Of a stretch of DNA of 64,000 bases, positions 47,413-56,144 are shown in pieces. The position numbers were made by a program, and so were the translations under genes. The notes under the pieces are model-generated. The model was not told the origin of the DNA and did not search any database. It saw only the letters and a program-made list of their open reading frames with translations. The stretch comes from Woeseiaceae bacterium. Lineage in GTDB: Bacteria; Pseudomonadota; Gammaproteobacteria; Steroidobacterales; Woeseiaceae. The number at the start of each line of letters is the position of its first letter. Within the stretch, counting starts at the first letter, position 1. The stretch spans positions 62,001 to 126,000 of the forward strand of contig JAJFKT010000004.1 in assembly GCA_021773075.1 (NCBI GenBank), in the 5' to 3' direction.

Positions 47413-48243
47413 TCAGGAAAAACAATGTTCAGGTTCGGGGTACGTCCCTTCTTTTACTTCGCGTATATAGGACTGCAGCGCGGCCAGTGGCGAGTCGCAA
47501 CCCGCCTGGTAGTTCTTGACGAATTTAGGCGTGCGCCCCTGCGTGATGTCGAGGATGTCATACAACACCAGGATCTGACCATCCACATCCGGGCCTGCAC
47601 CGATGCCTATCACGGGAACTTCCAGCGATTCAGTAATTAGTCGCCCAGCTTCATTCGGTACACATTCGAGCAAAACGATGTCGGCACCCGCATCCTGCAG
47701 CCTCTTGGCAGAGGCCAGCATTTCTTTCGCTTTATCGGGGTCTCTGCCCTGCACTTTGAAACCGCCAATTTTGTGCACGGATTGGGGCTTCAAACCCAGG
47801 TGTGCGCAGACAGGAATATCATGGCGAGCCAGATGCTCGACGATTTCAACCTGATCATCGCCACCTTCCAGTTTGACCATCATGGCACCGCCTTCTTGCA
47901 TAAGGCGTACCGAATTGTCGAGCGCCAGACCCGGCTCTGTGTAACTCATGAAGGGCATATCGGCGACCAGAAACGCGCGGCGAAGACCGCGTGCAACGGT
48001 GCGGCAGTGATACACGATGTCATCGACAGTAACCGGTACTGTCGTATCGTGACCCTGAATCACCATGCCGAGCGAATCGCCGACGAGCACCAGATCTGCT
48101 CCCGCAGCATCGACAAGCGCAGCGTAACTGGCATCATAGGCAGTGATGCACGCTATAGGCTCGTCCTTGTCCTTCATTTTGTGCAGCGTCGAAACGTTGA
48201 CTGGTGGCTCGGGTTTCCCGCGCTGTTCAAGTTGTGTGTACAT
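47413..48243 (-). CDS. panB: 3-methyl-2-oxobutanoate hydroxymethyltransferase
   Basis: First committed step to pantothenate, using methylene-tetrahydrofolate. The 276 residues include VSTLHKMKDKDEPIACITAYDAS, LVLVGDSLGMVIQGHDTTVPV (split signature), FMSYTEPGLAL, GAMMVKLEGG and VIGIGAGPDVDGQILVLYD. Second in the folK-dNK-panB-panC run, 14 bases after the kinase gene. Confidence 0.97.
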   Translation of the reverse strand: MYTQLEQRGKPEPPVNVSTLHKMKDKDEPIACITAYDASYAALVDAAGADLVLVGDSLGMVIQGHDTTVPVTVDDIVYHCRTVARGLRRAFLVADMPFMSYTEPGLALDNSVRLMQEGGAMMVKLEGGDDQVEIVEHLARHDIPVCAHLGLKPQSVHKIGGFKVQGRDPDKAKEMLASAKRLQDAGADIVLLECVPNEAGRLITESLEVPVIGIGAGPDVDGQILVLYDILDITQGRTPKFVKNYQAGCDSPLAALQSYIREVKEGTYPEPEHCFS

Positions 48244-48257
48244 AAGTCTCGAGGATA

Positions 48258-48932
48258 TCAGGCAAAAGCGGCGGTTACAGGATTGAAGAAATGGCGTCCA
48301 CCGCTGGTACGCTCAATTTGCTGAAAAAGTTGCTGGTAATCCGCTTCATTATTGACAGGATCTATCTGTGACGCGTTGACTATCAGTAAAGGGCCATCGT
48401 CGTAATTGTGGAAAAATCGGGAGTAAGCATCCGTCAATCGCTCAAGGTACGCGCGCTCAACGAATCGATCGTAAGGCGAATTGCGTCTTGCCAGACGGTG
48501 CATGATCGCATCAACAGGTACTTGCAGGTAAATCACCAAATCCGGTATCGGAGCATCGACCGCCAGATTATCCGCAATCTGTTCGTAGAGTTTTAGCTCC
48601 TCCGAATCCAGATTCAATTCGGCGAAAAGGCGGTCTCGAGTAAATAAATAGTCGGATATGCGAACACTAGAAAATAAGTCGGACTGGCGCATGTTTTCTA
48701 TTTGGCGCGCACGGGCAAACAGGAAGAACATCTGTGCCGGCAGTGCAGCCGAACGCCCATCGCGGTAGAAACGCTCAAGAAACGGATTTTCATCAAATTC
48801 TTCGAGAACCAGATCTGCCGAAAAACTGTCGGCCAGGCGTTTCGCCAATGCTGTCTTGCCGACACCAATCGGTCCTTCGATTGCGATGTAGCGTGCGCCA
48901 CTAACTGGTTTTTTCAATTCGCTAACGGTCAC
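48258..48932 (-). CDS. deoxynucleoside kinase (dGK/dCK-type)
   Basis: A 224-residue P-loop kinase. IEGPIGVGKTALAKRLA (about 18-34), the LEEFDENPFLERFYRDG segment (about 41-57), the DYLFTRDRLFAE region and the lid YDRFVERAYLERL match bacterial and animal deoxynucleoside kinases, which phosphorylate salvaged deoxynucleosides. Exact base preference is not evident. Located between folK and panB; in several gammaproteobacteria a kinase of this type occupies the same place. It starts 9 bases after folK. Confidence 0.88.
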   Translation of the reverse strand: MTVSELKKPVSGARYIAIEGPIGVGKTALAKRLADSFSADLVLEEFDENPFLERFYRDGRSAALPAQMFFLFARARQIENMRQSDLFSSVRISDYLFTRDRLFAELNLDSEELKLYEQIADNLAVDAPIPDLVIYLQVPVDAIMHRLARRNSPYDRFVERAYLERLTDAYSRFFHNYDDGPLLIVNASQIDPVNNEADYQQLFQQIERTSGGRHFFNPVTAAFA

Positions 48933-48941
48933 TGATTTCCT

Positions 48942-49442
48942 TCACTCAATGCGTGAAATCTGAGGATCATTGGAGCTGGTCTCGATGTTCGCGATTGGCC
49001 CCAGGCCGGGAATCCATAATGCCGGTGCTATCTCGCGAAGAGGCAACAATACAAAATTTCGCTCGCCAATGCCCGGATGCGGAACGCAGAGATCTGCCGC
49101 AGCGATTTTCTGCTGTGAATACACCAGTAAATCAAGATCCAGGATTCTCGGACCCCACTTATGCCCTCCTCGCTCGCGCCCCCTCTGCCGTTCAAGTCGT
49201 TGCAATTCGCGCAACAAATCGTGTGCCGAGAGCCGTGTTAGCAGCGCCGCGGCCGCATTTACGAAATCGGGCTGCTCAATACCGCCAAAGGGCGCTGATC
49301 GATAAAGAGAGGATTGCCTTATCAAGCGAGTATCAGGGATCGCATCGAGCTGTTCGAACGTAATCTCAAGTTGCCGGCCCGGCCCGCACAGATTACTACC
49401 GAGACCAACGTAGGCAGGATACCAGTGTTTGTCATTGGCCAT
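48942..49442 (-). CDS. folK: 2-amino-4-hydroxy-6-hydroxymethyldihydropteridine pyrophosphokinase
   Basis: Pyrophosphoryl transfer to hydroxymethyl-dihydropterin in folate synthesis. The 166 residues show YVGLGSNLCGP (about 11-21), the SSLYRSAPFGGIEQPDFVNAA region and the signature GPRILDLDLLVYSQQ (near 102) with HPGIGERNFVLLPL. It is 14 bases after pcnB. Confidence 0.96.
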   Translation of the reverse strand: MANDKHWYPAYVGLGSNLCGPGRQLEITFEQLDAIPDTRLIRQSSLYRSAPFGGIEQPDFVNAAAALLTRLSAHDLLRELQRLERQRGRERGGHKWGPRILDLDLLVYSQQKIAAADLCVPHPGIGERNFVLLPLREIAPALWIPGLGPIANIETSSNDPQISRIE

Positions 49443-49456
49443 GGAGCGCTGCGACG

Positions 49457-50773
49457 TTATGACGATTCGGTCGGATTACGACGGCGGCGGCGACGCGGAC
49501 GGCGCTTCTTGCCAGTTTGAGCCTGCATCTGAAAACTATTGGCGCGCTCGTCAGGAGACTGAGATTGCACTTCCGTCCAGAACGCCGCTGTTTCTGCGTC
49601 ACCCATCCCGACTTCTGATAACAGCAGCAGGAAGTCGTAAGCGGCACGAAAGCGCCGATGTTCCAACAAGTTCGCCGCGCGCTTGCCACGCATGTGAGCA
49701 AATCGCGGCTGCAATGCCAACATCTCGCGCATCGGAATGGTGAATCGTTTCGGTATCGAAATTCGTCGTTGTTGTTGCGCTACGATTTCGTAGGAAGCAA
49801 GGCTCAAGGACTGCGACTCCGACATTTTTTCTTCGGAGCGTCTGATCTCAGCCAATTTCTTGACCGGTATCCAGAGGAATACACCGAGCAGAAACATCGG
49901 TGTTACTGATTTTCCATCCGCAACTCGCTGATCGGAGTTTTGCAATGCCGTACGGGTGAACGCCAGGAATTTCGGGTCGTTCGACAGTTCCTCTTCAGTG
50001 GCAGGAAAAAGTTCGCCAAACAAAGAATGTTCTCGAAGCAGCTCGAAGGTTCGTTCCGCGAAACCTGACTGGAACAGCTTTAGGAATTCATCAAATAATC
50101 TAGCCGCAGGAACATTAGTAAGCAGGTTAGTGTGGCCGCGCATTGCCTCAACGACGCTCTCATCGATTGTAAATCCCAGCTTTCCTGCAAAGCGCACGGC
50201 CCGTAGCATTCGTACCGGGTCCTCCCGTAATCGATGCGCCGGGTCTCCGATCAGTACGAGGCGTTTTCGCTTAACATCGTCAAATCCACCCGTGTAGTCC
50301 CAAACGCTAAAATCGGCGATGTTGTAGTACAAGGCATTACAGGTGAAGTCGCGACGCCAAACATCTTCATCGATTGTGCCGTATACGTTGTCGCGAATGA
50401 TTCGGCCTTCCGGATCATGTGCCGAGTCATCGTCTACGTGATTGGCAGCAGCACGAAATGTCGCGACCTCGATAATTTCGCGACCGAAACGAACATGCGC
50501 CAATCGAAATCGACGACCGATCAAGCGACAATTGCTGAACAGCGAACGCACCTCGTCAGGCGTTGCGTCGGTGGCAATATCAAAATCCTTCGGATGCAAT
50601 TCGAGCATCGCATCGCGCACACCGCCGCCAACAAGAAATGCCTGATAGCCCGCCTTATGCAGGCGATACAGAACTTTAAGTGCGGCATTGGAGATTTCGT
50701 CTCGTGAGACGTTGTGGGCGGCGCGTGGAATTACCTTTGGCGCTTTAGACCCGGGATTCGGGCTGTTTTTCAA
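49457..50773 (-). CDS. pcnB: poly(A) polymerase I
   Basis: Adds poly(A) tails that promote RNA decay. The 438 residues have VIPRAAHNVSRDEISNAALK at the N-terminus (PcnB rather than CCA enzyme), LVGGGVRDAML (about 48-58), KDFDIATDATPDEV (catalytic Asp pair), GRRFRLAHVRFG, REDPVRMLRAVRFAGKLGF and a strongly basic tail (KKRRPRRRRRRNP). The start is taken as TTG 50773; a GTG at 50830 adds 19 residues that include a TATTAT element and do not match the family. Confidence 0.93.
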   Translation of the reverse strand: MKNSPNPGSKAPKVIPRAAHNVSRDEISNAALKVLYRLHKAGYQAFLVGGGVRDAMLELHPKDFDIATDATPDEVRSLFSNCRLIGRRFRLAHVRFGREIIEVATFRAAANHVDDDSAHDPEGRIIRDNVYGTIDEDVWRRDFTCNALYYNIADFSVWDYTGGFDDVKRKRLVLIGDPAHRLREDPVRMLRAVRFAGKLGFTIDESVVEAMRGHTNLLTNVPAARLFDEFLKLFQSGFAERTFELLREHSLFGELFPATEEELSNDPKFLAFTRTALQNSDQRVADGKSVTPMFLLGVFLWIPVKKLAEIRRSEEKMSESQSLSLASYEIVAQQQRRISIPKRFTIPMREMLALQPRFAHMRGKRAANLLEHRRFRAAYDFLLLLSEVGMGDAETAAFWTEVQSQSPDERANSFQMQAQTGKKRRPRRRRRRNPTESS

Positions 50774-50857
50774 ATGATTGCCGTTTGGATGAAAGAATGC
50801 GCCGTATAATAGCAGCCTGCTCAATCCCACGGGACAGTAAAAATCACCGATTTTCGC

Positions 50858-50885
50858 TTGAGCATTTGAATCCCGGCCGTATAAT
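50858..50885 (+). promoter_or_regulatory. putative promoter of tRNA-Glu
   Basis: TTGAGC (50858-50863), 16-base spacer, perfect TATAAT (50880-50885), then a GC-rich discriminator (AGCCGGC), typical of growth-rate-controlled stable RNA promoters. Start site expected at about 50892. Confidence 0.75.
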
Positions 50886-50890
50886 AGCCG

Positions 50891-50910
50891 GCCCGTCCAG
50901 AAGGACGGGC
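50891..50910 (+). other. perfect hairpin at start of tRNA-Glu leader
   Basis: GCCCGTCC, loop AGAA, GGACGGGC: 8 perfect base pairs beginning at the predicted transcription start and ending 6 bases before the tRNA. The leader is therefore almost entirely one hairpin. Confidence 0.7.
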
Positions 50911-50916
50911 AACTCC

Positions 50917-50992
50917 GCTCCCTTCGTCTAGCGGTTCAGGACGCTGCCCTCTCACGGCGGTAACAGGGGTTCGAATCCCCTAGGGAGTACCA
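50917..50992 (+). tRNA. tRNA-Glu (anticodon CTC)
   Basis: Acceptor GCTCCCT pairs with AGGGAGT (first pair G-T). D-arm GTCTAGCGGTTCAGGAC, anticodon stem CTGCC/GGCGG with loop CTCTCAC giving CTC (reads GAG), T-arm GGGGTTCGAATCCCC, discriminator A, encoded CCA. 76 bases. An A discriminator and a G-U first pair are slightly unusual for Glu. Confidence 0.96.
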
Positions 50993-50997
50993 AATAC

Positions 50998-51024
50998 AAA
51001 CGGTCCGCATCGCGGGCCGTTTTT
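50998..51024 (+). terminator. intrinsic terminator of tRNA-Glu
   Basis: CGGTCCGC (51001-51008), loop ATC, GCGGGCCG (51012-51019), extended by AAA/TTT pairs and followed by five T residues. A textbook Rho-independent terminator. Confidence 0.88.
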
Positions 51025-51107
51025 ATTTGGGCGTGTCTTTGGCAGCTGAGGGCCCTGTTCGACAGAGCGGGAGGTGTTAATTTGTCAGTACGCTTAGTGC
51101 GTCATAC

Positions 51108-51536
51108 TTAAAATGGGTAGTTAAGCAATGGCGTAAACGTTTTCACTCGCCGCTCAATTCTAATGCGATTCGACTCCTCGTCGTGAACGATCGGCGTAAC
51201 TTTCATTGCGGCCAAATTGCTGGCATTCATATTGAGCGTTGCGTATGCACGCCCCTCAACGGTAACAACCGCGCCAATATACACGCCACATTTCGAGCAA
51301 ATAACGAAGTCTGTGGTTTTGGTTGCGAACCTATAGAGTGCGACCATCTCAGGGACCCGCGCCGCAATAGATGCCAATCCGTTGGGGTCACGTGCCGTCG
51401 CAGCACCATGTGCCTTGCAGAAATGGCACTGGCAACTCCTCACCACTATATTATCGGGAGAGTCATTGGTATTGAACTCGAATGACAAATTGCCGCAGTG
51501 GCATTCGCCGCAAATTGTTGTTCTAAACTTATCCAT
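51108..51536 (-). CDS. GFA-family zinc protein (Gfa-like)
   Basis: A 142-residue protein of the glutathione-dependent formaldehyde-activating enzyme-like family. Zinc-binding cysteine clusters are GECHCGNLSFEF (about 9-20), CQCHFCKAHG (about 35-44) and CSKCGVYIG (about 80-88). The founding enzyme's proposed activity is disputed and most members are uncharacterised; no formaldehyde dehydrogenase is nearby. Isolated between tRNA-Glu and a divergent retropepsin-like gene. Confidence 0.88.
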   Translation of the reverse strand: MDKFRTTICGECHCGNLSFEFNTNDSPDNIVVRSCQCHFCKAHGAATARDPNGLASIAARVPEMVALYRFATKTTDFVICSKCGVYIGAVVTVEGRAYATLNMNASNLAAMKVTPIVHDEESNRIRIERRVKTFTPLLNYPF

Positions 51537-51718
51537 TGATTCTTTGCGCTTTAGGAGTGCGAATCACCGCTTTGCATCAGCAGCAGCCTCTCAGCAGTCT
51601 AACATCCTGGAGATTGGTGGCGGTCAGGAGGGGCCGGTTAGAAAACCAGATGCTAAACTCCCAAATGAAATTGCAGCGATAGTAGAATGTCTCTGGTTCA
51701 GGTATCGCGAGGCTTGCT

Positions 51719-52615
51719 ATGAGATTCATGATTTCTGTCTTCATACTCACGCTTCCGATGGATGCTAGTGCTGCAGTATCGGAGTGGGTACCGTTTAACA
51801 GCGATGGTGGCCATATATCGATACCGGTTACTGTCAACGGCGTGGAAACGCGCGCGCTGCTCGATTCCGGTGCTGCGGGAAACGGAATATCCGAGAGATT
51901 CCTTGCGCGTCATGAGTCGGAGTACAAGCGCGGGCAACAGGTCATCGTTGCGGGAATTGCAGGCAAACGCAAGGTCCGTCTAATCAATGGTCTCGAGATC
52001 GGCATGTTCGGGGCAGAATTCGACGTCGACCAAATGATGCCGATACGCCTTCGGAGTGCCGACGTACTTATCGGTCTGGGGTTTTTCAATAACTTCATAC
52101 TACAGATCGACTATCCGAATAGTCAGCTGCGTATTGTCACGCATGATTCCCTTAAATTGAAAAAGCTTGCAAACGTCCGTATGAAAAAGGCGGCGGGCTC
52201 GCCGCAGCCCATCGTCAAGGCCGACATGAACGGGGAGGCGATCCTTTGGCTAACGCTGGATACCGGGAATAACTCCGGTATCTTGATCCCGCGTCGCTCG
52301 GCAACACGATTTGACTGGCTTGAGAAATACGGGACGACTAAATCGCTCGTCGCAGGTGTTACCATGATAACGGATGTCGAGAAATTCAATCTACCGGAGC
52401 TGACGATCGGGCCTATGGTTCTCGAAAACGTAATCGTGATCGTGCCCGGCGAGGGCGAGAGCACAAATGTCGGAAAGGACGTGAGGGCGAAAACGGGGAC
52501 GCGACTCAAGCAAATCAGCTCGGATGGAATTCTTGGTTATGACGTGCTGAAACATTTCGTCGTGACGATCGACTACAAGCATTCGTATCTGCATTTGGGA
52601 GTGCCAGCTGAGTAG
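51719..52615 (+). CDS. exported retropepsin-like aspartic protease
   Basis: A 298-residue protein with a signal peptide (MRFMISVFILTLPMDASA, about 1-18) and two aspartic-protease-like halves: LLDSGAAGNGIS (about 43-54) and LTLDTGNNSGIL (about 177-188), each with a D-[ST]-G motif. Bacterial relatives often have one half and dimerise; here the fusion suggests a monomeric pepsin-like arrangement. Substrate unknown. Near a NUDIX gene on the opposite strand; no operon. Confidence 0.82.
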   Translation: MRFMISVFILTLPMDASAAVSEWVPFNSDGGHISIPVTVNGVETRALLDSGAAGNGISERFLARHESEYKRGQQVIVAGIAGKRKVRLINGLEIGMFGAEFDVDQMMPIRLRSADVLIGLGFFNNFILQIDYPNSQLRIVTHDSLKLKKLANVRMKKAAGSPQPIVKADMNGEAILWLTLDTGNNSGILIPRRSATRFDWLEKYGTTKSLVAGVTMITDVEKFNLPELTIGPMVLENVIVIVPGEGESTNVGKDVRAKTGTRLKQISSDGILGYDVLKHFVVTIDYKHSYLHLGVPAE

Positions 52616-52710
52616 GACAAAAACGCGCCTTTTCTTCCTTACAAACTCTGCGACCCACCAACCGGTGACTATCGAAACCAGTCCGGTGTACTGACTATAT
52701 TCCATTGAAG

Positions 52711-53271
52711 TCAGTACCTATCGCTGTCCCAAAGTTGGTAAACACGTGACATTGCTGCCTGTCCGAGCGGGTGCAGGAATCGACCGTCGGCGACCGCCGC
52801 CTTGACTTCGTCAATAGACATTAGGTGAACCTTAATGGCTTCTCCGTCATCAGGTTGCTGGTCCTGAATCAACCGAACGCCATCAGCGCACCACAAGTGG
52901 CACAAATTATTGTGAATCGCGGGATTGGCCTGGACAACGCCAAGCGAGCGCCATTGACCGCCGCCATAACCGGTCTCCTCAAGCAACTCTCGTTTCGCCG
53001 CGTCAATGGCCTCTTCGCCTGCATCGACAATGCCACCCACAGGCTCGATGGTAAGATCTTCTATCCCAAACCGGTATTGCTCAACCATAACGATGTCTCC
53101 GTCCTCGGTCGTTGCAACAACGTTAATCCAGTCGGGTGCCTCAAGAACTATTCTGAGGAAATCCGCTTCTGACCCGGGATGTCTCATCCGGTCATACCTG
53201 ACGTTAAAGAGTGGCAGGTCCGGCCCACGCTCGCTCGCTATCTTTCGCCACCGGAGCGAATCATCTGTCAT
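52711..53271 (-). CDS. NUDIX hydrolase (ADP-ribose pyrophosphatase-like)
   Basis: A 186-residue hydrolase with a complete Nudix box, GGIVDAGEEAIDAAKRELL then EETGYGG (about 78-104), which binds the catalytic metal. Adjacent NIVATTEDGDIVMVEQYRFG-type strands match the ADP-sugar branch. The next gene on the strand (an unknown membrane-anchored protein) ends 43 bases upstream, so co-transcription is possible. Confidence 0.9.
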   Translation of the reverse strand: MTDDSLRWRKIASERGPDLPLFNVRYDRMRHPGSEADFLRIVLEAPDWINVVATTEDGDIVMVEQYRFGIEDLTIEPVGGIVDAGEEAIDAAKRELLEETGYGGGQWRSLGVVQANPAIHNNLCHLWCADGVRLIQDQQPDDGEAIKVHLMSIDEVKAAVADGRFLHPLGQAAMSRVYQLWDSDRY

Positions 53272-53314
53272 CGTTCATAAATCCCGTATCGTGATGGCCA
53301 CTATTTTCTTGTGA

Positions 53315-54670
53315 TCAGTACCTAGTCTCACCAATTACCACGCTGCAAACATCGCCAGGATTCTCCGTTAGACAATCGAACCCGATCGTGTGCGCGGATT
53401 CATCGTACTTCATTGCTTCGCCAGTGTAAGGGTTTCTATAGACTGAGGACCTGACAATGGTCTCCACTCTCCGCCGCGAATTCTGCTCGATCTCAGCCTG
53501 TAGCAGAAGCAGTACTACCCGCCCGTCGACGTCATGCACACGACTAATGTAATCCGTCAGACTGTGTATAGCCGCCAACTGTTTTAGCGCTAGTTTGCCT
53601 CCCAAATTATACAGCGGAGGTGGAAACGCGCGGAAATCATATGGCAACTTCTCATAGCCCTTTCTGAGATAGAACGTTTTTGCGTCAAGCGAGGCGCGAA
53701 GCCTCAATGGCATGATCGCCGACAGATAATATTCGTTCAGCGTTGCTCGATTCTGAAAGAACATCCGCGCTACCCAGGAGTAGTCGCTTAGCATGACGGT
53801 CAGAGAACCGTCGCTGAGCATCGATATCCGCAACTCGGTGAGAAATGATTCACCAATATCCTGTTCGTCACTGGACAATGGATGTAAGAGTTTTCGTATT
53901 GACTCGATTTCGGTATTACTAAGTTCACGAAGCCGAAGAAGTGCTGAAATAAATTCGAGGTCATTCCGGAACCCGGCGAGCGCAACCATTTTCGCAATAA
54001 GTGATTGACCGTCATCCAGCATGTTTCGCCAGAACTTAATGTCTTCCTCGACGTGAGCAAGGAACTCTGCGACCGTGTCACGCTGATAGCTGATCGCAAG
54101 ACGCAATCGAGCGACTTGCATAAGCAACCCATACCTCGGCAGCGGCGTGTAAGCGTCGAATTCCTCGTTCTCAGCAAATCGGAATGTTTGGAGAATTTTT
54201 TCATAGCGTTGAATCAGTAAATGAAGACGGGGTTGATCCAAGTCAGTGTGTTCTATTTCCGCGATCAGGCGGCCGGCACAGTCCACTAAGAGACGTGAAT
54301 TGCAGCCAAGAGATTGAAAACCTGATCGCCATTCTTCATCCAACTCGGACCCACCGAGCATTTCGTCCATTTCCTCGTCACTCACCGTGACTCGTTCGCC
54401 TCGTTCAAAGCGATCGCGCAACTCCTGAATTATCGCGTTGCCAACGTCGAGAGGATCTTTGCCATAAGCCGCCGTAAATCCGTGAATTAACGGATATGCA
54501 TTGTTCTCCATGGAAACGGAGCGCGGTGTACCCACCGCGACCAGATCTGGATGCAGAGATTCGTCAAACCAGGACAGATTAATAAACAACGTGAAGACAA
54601 GAACAAAAACGAGCAGCAGCACGCCCCGCATTAAAAGACCAACAAAATTCACTTGAACACGCATCGACAA
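53315..54670 (-). CDS. uncharacterised membrane-anchored protein
   Basis: A 451-residue protein (449 if started at the second Met, 54664). One N-terminal helix (about 12-32, MRGVLLLVFVLVFTLFINLSW) anchors a large, mostly helical extracytoplasmic domain. No enzyme motif is visible. Near the C-terminus, RNPYTGEAMKYDESAHTIGF recalls an N/D-P-[YF]-[TS]-G-[EK] motif seen in many hypothetical envelope proteins, and two Cys pairs could form disulfides. It is divergent from a CadC-like regulator 121 bases away, which may control it. Confidence 0.7.
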   Translation of the reverse strand: MSMRVQVNFVGLLMRGVLLLVFVLVFTLFINLSWFDESLHPDLVAVGTPRSVSMENNAYPLIHGFTAAYGKDPLDVGNAIIQELRDRFERGERVTVSDEEMDEMLGGSELDEEWRSGFQSLGCNSRLLVDCAGRLIAEIEHTDLDQPRLHLLIQRYEKILQTFRFAENEEFDAYTPLPRYGLLMQVARLRLAISYQRDTVAEFLAHVEEDIKFWRNMLDDGQSLIAKMVALAGFRNDLEFISALLRLRELSNTEIESIRKLLHPLSSDEQDIGESFLTELRISMLSDGSLTVMLSDYSWVARMFFQNRATLNEYYLSAIMPLRLRASLDAKTFYLRKGYEKLPYDFRAFPPPLYNLGGKLALKQLAAIHSLTDYISRVHDVDGRVVLLLLQAEIEQNSRRRVETIVRSSVYRNPYTGEAMKYDESAHTIGFDCLTENPGDVCSVVIGETRY

Positions 54671-54791
54671 CTTCCCATTTATCTTGATTGCCCATCAGAC
54701 TCCCAAAAACAGCTTCAATTCGCCTGAGTAAAACATCCCCGATTCCTGAGTTCATGTAGGCCTCAACAGTCGGAATGGCTAATATAGCCGC

Positions 54792-55691
54792 ATGGCACCT
54801 GATAGCGCGCCGGCGCGTGAATCCGTCGATCTAGTGGTTTACTCCGAAACAGGCGAAATTCGAAATTCGCTAGGTAGGTCCGTGCGGCTCGGTCCCGTGA
54901 ATTTGAAGATCCTAACGGTACTCGTAAGCCGCGCAGGCGAAGTGGTTCTTCGCAGCGAGCTGTTTGACGAGATTTGGAGGAATCAATCAGTCAGTGATGA
55001 TGCACTTACTCGGTGTATTTCTGACATTCGCTCTGAACTCGGAAAACTATCGAGTAACAGCAAGTACATAGAGACCATTCCCAAGCGCGGCTATCGCTGG
55101 AATCCAGATACCGGGCTGACGACACTGGCCAGCCATCCGCCTGTAGAGCAGCACTCTGCAGGCCGCGCTTCGGTCGCCCAGGGATCACGACCCTATTCTG
55201 ATTTTCGCAAAGTGTTGTCGTGGGCTCGCCGCGGGCTCGTTTACGTTGTGATGTTACTAGCCGTTGCCAGTCTGGGTGCATTTTTGATGGAGAAGTTCGC
55301 CCGCCCAAGTAGGCCTATCGTCGTCGTGATGCCTACGCGAGTCGATTCATCACATCAGAAAATTGCGGGTCGCATTGAGCAACAAATCTCTGACTATTTG
55401 GTCGGTATCGATCAGGTGGATTTACTGTCTCGGACCGCGATCGAATCAAGTCCGCGTAATCCGTTCCCATACTTCTACCACGAATTCGGTGCCCGCTGGC
55501 TGATTGAAAGTGAACTACGAAGCAACTCTGGACAATCCGTATTCACGCTCGTGCTCGTGGATGCCAGAGCCGGAATAGTGCTATTTCAATTGACCGAGCA
55601 GTTTCCGGATGAACAACGGCAAAGCGTCTCAGATGTCGAAAATATTCTTGAGTCAATGAGAGTCTTTATCGAATCACAAGCCGGTTCCTAG
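54792..55691 (+). CDS. CadC/ToxR-like membrane-anchored winged-helix regulator
   Basis: A 299-residue protein. The N-terminal OmpR/PhoB-type winged helix (about 8-115) has LGPVNLKILTVLVSRAGEVV, SVSDDALTRCISDIRSELG and YIETIPKRGYRW. A single helix (about 145-164, GLVYVVMLLAVASLGAFLM) leads to a periplasmic domain (about 170-299) with no sensor I recognise. This is the one-component transmembrane regulator type. Its divergent neighbour is the uncharacterised membrane-anchored protein. Convergent with the VOC gene. Confidence 0.88.
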   Translation: MAPDSAPARESVDLVVYSETGEIRNSLGRSVRLGPVNLKILTVLVSRAGEVVLRSELFDEIWRNQSVSDDALTRCISDIRSELGKLSSNSKYIETIPKRGYRWNPDTGLTTLASHPPVEQHSAGRASVAQGSRPYSDFRKVLSWARRGLVYVVMLLAVASLGAFLMEKFARPSRPIVVVMPTRVDSSHQKIAGRIEQQISDYLVGIDQVDLLSRTAIESSPRNPFPYFYHEFGARWLIESELRSNSGQSVFTLVLVDARAGIVLFQLTEQFPDEQRQSVSDVENILESMRVFIESQAGS

Positions 55692-55736
55692 CCCAGCCTC
55701 AGCCTGCACTTCAACAAAACGCGGATCATCGCAAAT

Positions 55737-56144
55737 TCAGTCACTATTCAATTGCAATAAGTCCCACAGATTGCCATACAAATCCTCAAACACAGCGACG
55801 GTTCCGTAGGATTCGGTTTTGGGTTCCCGGATGAAATTGACGCCCCTCTCGATCATTTCATTATAGTCGCGCCAGAAATCGTCTGTGTTTAGAAACAAAA
55901 ACACACGACCCCCCGCCTGGTTGCCGACAAAAGCTTCCTGCTCCGGGTTTGACGCTCTTGCGAGTAATAGTGTCGCACCCCGGGAACCCGGCGGAGCAAC
56001 GACCACCCAGCGTTTGTCTTGCTCGGGTTGGTATATGTCTTCAACTAGTGTGAAATGCAGCGTCTTGGTATAGAAGTCGATGGCCTCGTCGTAATCGCGA
56101 ACGACGAGCGCCACATGCACGATAGATTGACTTCTTCTATTCAC
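55737..56144 (-). CDS. VOC-family (glyoxalase/bleomycin resistance) protein
   Basis: A 135-residue protein with a vicinal-oxygen-chelate fold: HVALVVRDYDEAIDFYTKTLHF (about 10-31), then a second half with FLFLNTDDFWRDYNEMIERGVNF and VAVFEDLYGNLWDLLQ. Metal ligands His10 and a C-terminal Glu are plausible. Substrate unknown. Its start overlaps the stop of the cytochrome gene by 8 bases, so the two are co-expressed. Confidence 0.9.
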   Translation of the reverse strand: MNRRSQSIVHVALVVRDYDEAIDFYTKTLHFTLVEDIYQPEQDKRWVVVAPPGSRGATLLLARASNPEQEAFVGNQAGGRVFLFLNTDDFWRDYNEMIERGVNFIREPKTESYGTVAVFEDLYGNLWDLLQLNSD

